From Chloroflexota bacterium (GTDB lineage: Bacteria; Chloroflexota; UBA6077; SHYK01): DNA of 51,581 nt. How positions within the stretch are numbered: position 1 is the first letter of the stretch; every line of letters starts with the position of its first letter. The translations under genes were made by a program, and so were the position numbers. This document shows, one piece after another, positions 48,430-51,581 of this stretch. The notes below the pieces were generated by a model, which was not told the DNA's origin, did no database searches, and saw only the letters and a program-made list of their open reading frames with translations. Where the stretch lies: the NCBI GenBank assembly GCA_009377635.1, contig WHTR01000008.1, forward strand, positions 1 to 51,581. Reading direction: 5' to 3'.

Positions 48430-49464
48430 TCAGAAGTGTTGATACCCGCCCCGATTCACCGGGAGCAAGTCGCCGGTCTCCGTCCGGAGCCGGATGGGTG
48501 GACGGTTGCCCGCCGCGGGAACGATCGACCCGATCACGACGAGCGGCGACTCCCCCCGCTCGGCAAGGAGAGCTGAGGCTCGGCCAACGACGTGGTCGGG
48601 AGCTGTGCAGATCAGCTCGTAGTCCTCCCCGCCGGTCAGCGCCATCTCCACAGCACTCTCTCCGAACCGAGCCGTTGCTCCCCGGTGGACGGGCACACGC
48701 GCCGTATCGACCACCGCCTCGACACCGCTGCGCTCACACACGTGGCCGAGGTCAGCGAGGAGGCCGTCGCTGACGTCGATACCGCACCGCACACCCGCCT
48801 CCACGAGCATCGTTCCTGCCGCGACCCGAGGAACGGGGCGACGGTGGACGGACAGCAAGACATCGGTCGCCACGGTTCCTTCCCTGGCTCTGGCCTCTGG
48901 CTCGGACCTCAGCAGATGGAGTCCGGCAGCCGAGCCGCCGAGCGGGCCGGTGACGGCGATAGCGTCGTCGACATGCGCAGTCGACCGCTCCAGCAGCGGC
49001 CGGACCGAGCCGGTTTCGTTCAGGGCCAGTGAATCGCCGACGACGGTCACCTGCAGCATGAGGCACGGCGCCCGGACGACGTCTCCACCGACCACGGAGC
49101 ACTGGAACGCCGCAGCGCACTCAGCCATACCGCGATAGAGCTGATCGACATCGTCGAGCGCACAGCTCCCCGAGAGACCCAGGGCAACGAGCGCGTATCG
49201 CGGACGGCAGCCCATGGCTGCGATGTCGCTCAGATTCGCGGCAAGCGCCTTCCAGCCGACATCCCCCCAGCTGGCGGTCGACAGCTCGAAGTGCACCCCT
49301 TCGACGAGTGCGTCACTCGTCGCGACGGTAAGTGTTCCGGGCGTCGGCGTCCACGCGGCGGCGTCGTCGCCGATTCCGAGCAGGAGACCGGGCGTGCGAG
49401 GCTGCCCGAGGAGCGTTGCGAGCCGATCGATGAGTCCGAACTCACCGAGGCTGGACACAGCCAT
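48430..49464 (-). CDS. thiL: Thiamine-monophosphate kinase
   Basis: ThiL phosphorylates thiamine monophosphate to the active diphosphate. The product (~344 aa from ATG 49464) has GEFGLIDRL, the Mg-binding GIGDDAAAW, TSDALVEGVHFE, VVGGDVVRA and GIDVSDGLLADLGHV, all standard for the AIRS/ThiL fold. The upstream GTG at 49485 would add 7 residues. First gene of the minus-strand block with t6A genes; no other thiamine gene is adjacent. Confidence 0.94.
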   Translation of the reverse strand: MAVSSLGEFGLIDRLATLLGQPRTPGLLLGIGDDAAAWTPTPGTLTVATSDALVEGVHFELSTASWGDVGWKALAANLSDIAAMGCRPRYALVALGLSGSCALDDVDQLYRGMAECAAAFQCSVVGGDVVRAPCLMLQVTVVGDSLALNETGSVRPLLERSTAHVDDAIAVTGPLGGSAAGLHLLRSEPEARAREGTVATDVLLSVHRRPVPRVAAGTMLVEAGVRCGIDVSDGLLADLGHVCERSGVEAVVDTARVPVHRGATARFGESAVEMALTGGEDYELICTAPDHVVGRASALLAERGESPLVVIGSIVPAAGNRPPIRLRTETGDLLPVNRGGYQHF

Positions 49465-49536
49465 GATTCGATCCCACGGGCACAACCGCCCGGTCTCGAA
49501 TTATAGTCGCGTCACCTGTGCGCTCCAGGCGGAGAA

Positions 49537-50583
49537 CTATTCAGGTGAAGGGGCCAGTGCAGCCACCAGATCGAGACGCTGGCCGTCGCGGAGGAGGCTC
49601 ACCCGCACCGTCTCCTCGATGGGCGCGCCACTCAAGTAGCGATGCAGGTCGTCGATTCCCCGCACCGGGGCTTCGTCGAGGGCGACGATGACGTCACCTG
49701 GTCGTATCCCCACGCGATCGGCCGGGCTGCCGGGAATCACCTGCACGACACCCACACCAGAGGTGGTGCCCAACCCGTGATCCCGCGCGATCCGCGCGTG
49801 AAGTGGCCGCATCTCGCCCGCGATCCCCAGATACGCGCGCTGGACCCGTCCGTCTTTGATCAAGAGGCCTGCGACCCAGCGGGCCGTGTTGCTCGGGAGA
49901 GCGAAGCAGATTCCCTGCGCGCCCTGAATCACCGCAGTGTTGACGCCGACGAGGCGCCCGCGGGAGTCGACCAGCGGTCCACCGGAGTTGCCGGGGTTCA
50001 AAGCCGCGTCGGTCTGAATGATGTTCTCGATGAGCCGACCACTTTGGCTCCGCAGCGAGCGGCCCACCGCGGACACGACGCCGGCGGTGACGGTCGCCTG
50101 GAAGCCGAGTGGGTTCCCGATGGCAATGACGAGCTGGCCGACTCGCAGCCGGCTCGAGTCACCGAACTCGGCCGCCTGCAGGCCGTTCGCGTTGACGCGC
50201 ACGACCGCAAGATCCGTCGCAGGGTCGTCGCCCACAAGCTGGGCGGGCAGCGTACGCCCGTCAGACGTTGCAATCTCTGGCCGAGCCCCCCCGTGGACGA
50301 CGTGGCTGTTCGTGAGAATGTAGCCGTCCGGCGCGATGATGACTCCCGACGCCGAGCCGGGCGTCTCAAACGGCTCCGGTCCGCGCGGCGTGCGAACCGT
50401 TCCGCGGCGCATCACGGAGATATTGACGACCGACGGTCTCAGCCGATCAGCGACGGTCACGACGGCCTGGGAGTAGGCGTCGAGCACCGCCTCGGCGTCT
50501 TCGTCGCTCAGGTGTTTCGGCTCGGACACCCCGTCGACGCGAGGTCCGACGAGGCGCATGAGCGCCAGTGTATCGATTGCCAT
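49537..50583 (-). CDS. S1C (HtrA/Deg-like) serine protease with PDZ domain
   Basis: The 348-aa product is a trypsin-like protease with one C-terminal PDZ domain. The catalytic triad is visible: His in LTNSHVVHGG, Asp in PATDLAVVRV and Ser in LNPGNSGGPLVD. The PDZ (~265-340) has VQVIPGSPADRVGIRPGDVI. Unlike most HtrA proteins it has no signal peptide or N-terminal membrane anchor in this reading (MAIDTLALMRLVGPRVDG...), so a cytoplasmic location or an unusual export route is implied; ATG 50583 with GAGG upstream is the only good start. The frame open to 51315 is the shadow of the next gene. Confidence 0.9.
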   Translation of the reverse strand: MAIDTLALMRLVGPRVDGVSEPKHLSDEDAEAVLDAYSQAVVTVADRLRPSVVNISVMRRGTVRTPRGPEPFETPGSASGVIIAPDGYILTNSHVVHGGARPEIATSDGRTLPAQLVGDDPATDLAVVRVNANGLQAAEFGDSSRLRVGQLVIAIGNPLGFQATVTAGVVSAVGRSLRSQSGRLIENIIQTDAALNPGNSGGPLVDSRGRLVGVNTAVIQGAQGICFALPSNTARWVAGLLIKDGRVQRAYLGIAGEMRPLHARIARDHGLGTTSGVGVVQVIPGSPADRVGIRPGDVIVALDEAPVRGIDDLHRYLSGAPIEETVRVSLLRDGQRLDLVAALAPSPE

Positions 50584-50715
50584 GTACGTACCTCGATTCC
50601 ACCATCCGACCCTTCCCGAGCAGGTCGGTGCGTACAGTCGGCTGCCCTGTTGTCGACGAGGCGCCTTACTACCGATAACGGCTGACGCGCGCCCGATGTT
50701 CCCGAATGGCTCATC

Positions 50716-50745
50716 GGGACACGGCCCGGAAGCGCGGGCTATAAT
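50716..50745 (+). promoter_or_regulatory. Promoter of the metallophosphoesterase gene
   Basis: A perfect TATAAT at 50740-50745 with GGGACA (50716-50721) 18 bases upstream. The predicted start near 50752 lies ~40 bases before the GTG at 50791. Confidence 0.55.
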
Positions 50746-50790
50746 CGCGTAGCTCCGGATCAACGGCCGGGCACGAACACGCAACATTCC

Positions 50791-51525
50791 GTGAGCGCAA
50801 TGCGCATTGGCGTTGTGAGCGACACCCACAGCAATCTCCTTGCCGTCGAGGCCGTGCTCGCCGACATGGACAGGGTCGATGCCCTCTGGTGCCTGGGCGA
50901 CTTCGTCGGCTATGGGCCCTGGCCCAACGAAGTGATCGCCGTCCAGCGAGACCGCGGCGTCAGTGCCATCGTCGGCAACCACGACCTCGGCGCCATCGGA
51001 GCGATCTCGACCGCGGATTTCAACGCCGACGCCGCGACTATGACGGAGTGGACAGCCCAACAGCTCGGCGCGGAGTCCGCCGCCTACCTCAAGTCGCTCG
51101 TGCCAATGCGTGAGATCCACGGAGTGACACTGGCCCACGGCACCCCTCGGGAGCCTGTTTGGGAGTACCTCCTCAGCCCCGCCGCCGCGCTGGCCAGCTT
51201 CGACTGCTTCGCGACCCAGCTCTGCTTGGTGGGCCACACCCACATTCCGACACTGTTCCTCGAGGATTCCAAGGGCACGGCAGCCGGCTCCTACATGGCG
51301 GCCGGCGAGCGGCATACCCTCGATCGCCGTCGTGCCATCGCGAACCCGGGGAGCGTCGGCCAGCCCCGAGACCGCGACCCGCGGGCCGCGTACCTGATCT
51401 ACGACTCAGACCAGCGCACGCTCGAGTGGCGCCGGGTCCCGTACGACATCGCCGCGGTGCAAGCCCGCATGCGGGGGCTTCGACTGCCGCGCTTCTTCAT
51501 CGACCGCCTCGAGGTGGGGGTCTAG
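50791..51525 (+). CDS. Metallophosphoesterase (YfcE-like family)
   Basis: The 244-aa product is a calcineurin-type phosphoesterase with all metal motifs: GVVSDTHSN (Asp, His), CLGDFVGYGPWP (Asp), VGNHDLG (Asn-His-Asp), AHGT (His) and GHTHIP (His-x-His). The group includes phosphodiesterases with broad substrates; the true one here is unknown. GTG 50791 or ATG 50800 are possible starts. It is followed by the end-of-window repeat. Confidence 0.9.
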   Translation: MSAMRIGVVSDTHSNLLAVEAVLADMDRVDALWCLGDFVGYGPWPNEVIAVQRDRGVSAIVGNHDLGAIGAISTADFNADAATMTEWTAQQLGAESAAYLKSLVPMREIHGVTLAHGTPREPVWEYLLSPAAALASFDCFATQLCLVGHTHIPTLFLEDSKGTAAGSYMAAGERHTLDRRRAIANPGSVGQPRDRDPRAAYLIYDSDQRTLEWRRVPYDIAAVQARMRGLRLPRFFIDRLEVGV

Positions 51526-51545
51526 CGGCGCGGCCGCAAAGCCCC

Positions 51546-51581
51546 GTCATCCTGAGGAGCGCAGCGACGAAGGATCTCTCG
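51546..51581. repeat. Dispersed repeat, partial (window edge)
   Basis: GTCATCCTGAGGAGCGCAGC opens this piece and GAAGGATCT follows. It is the same family as the ends of the element at 37541-37640 and runs off the window edge. Confidence 0.65.

Noticed and set aside
1-51581. CRISPR array or Cas genes
   Set aside because: No regularly spaced short direct repeats and no Cas protein motifs were found; the direct repeats in 20-29 kb are few, long and far apart.

Overview
The window is GC-rich bacterial DNA (roughly two-thirds G+C) with dense coding on both strands. Many starts are GTG or TTG, and many neighbouring genes overlap by a few bases. The gene families suggest a Chloroflexota bacterium: a double-length ThyX, a DUF1461 membrane protein, an NDUFA9-like epimerase, freestanding DUF503 and DUF309 proteins, and a tsaE-tsaB-rimI-type cluster. 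The phylum call is an inference from gene content, not from a marker phylogeny. The cell uses selenocysteine: a tRNA-Sec gene (selC) lies at 9944-10038, and a peroxiredoxin gene at 40051-40515 has an in-frame TGA exactly at the catalytic cysteine position.

Layout. 1-6.9 kb: nrdR; an overlapping trio (archaeal-type ThrRS editing domain, CPBP membrane protease, SNase-like lipoprotein); a substrate-binding-like protein; a pirin; and an unusual TPR/acyl-CoA dehydrogenase fusion. 7-9.9 kb (minus strand): HAD phosphatase, DUF1461 membrane protein, lgt and DUF503. 9.9-20.1 kb: selC, gltB, a GT-C-type glycosyltransferase, tandem thyX, argS, and adjacent tRNA-Ser(CGA) and tRNA-Pro(CGG) genes.

20.1-29.3 kb is a lower-GC genomic island inserted at tRNA-Pro. 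A 55-bp piece of the tRNA 3' half is repeated exactly at 27152-27206 and a degenerate piece occurs at 29276-29308, which splits the island into two modules. Both modules carry the same ordered set of direct repeats (att, 49-bp repeat, 63-bp repeat, att). Cargo includes an RHH antitoxin with a RelE-like toxin that lacks a normal start codon, a TumE-like toxin with its partner, small secreted proteins, a CcdA-like membrane protein, an RDD protein, a coiled-coil lipoprotein, a DoxX-like protein and an orphan CopG protein. The only integration or transposition genes are broken pieces (two integrase fragments, an IS3-type left end, and a transposase C-terminal fragment), so the island looks fixed.

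29.4-51.6 kb returns to backbone: amidohydrolase, tRNA-Cys, DUF309, a ferredoxin, rpsO-pnp, the lysine/diaminopimelate operon dapB-asd-dapA, an NDUFA9-like protein, the selenoperoxiredoxin with a HEAT-repeat partner gene, queC facing a pteridine-reductase-like SDR and queD, a PIG-L deacetylase, polA, the block thiL-tsaE-tsaB-rimI, an S1C serine protease and a metallophosphoesterase. Copies of a dispersed inverted-repeat element occur at 37541-37640, 38727-38755 and the window end.

The strongest candidate for something new is the Sec-containing peroxiredoxin with its hairpin, together with the tRNA-Pro island and the chimeric and split-motif enzymes.
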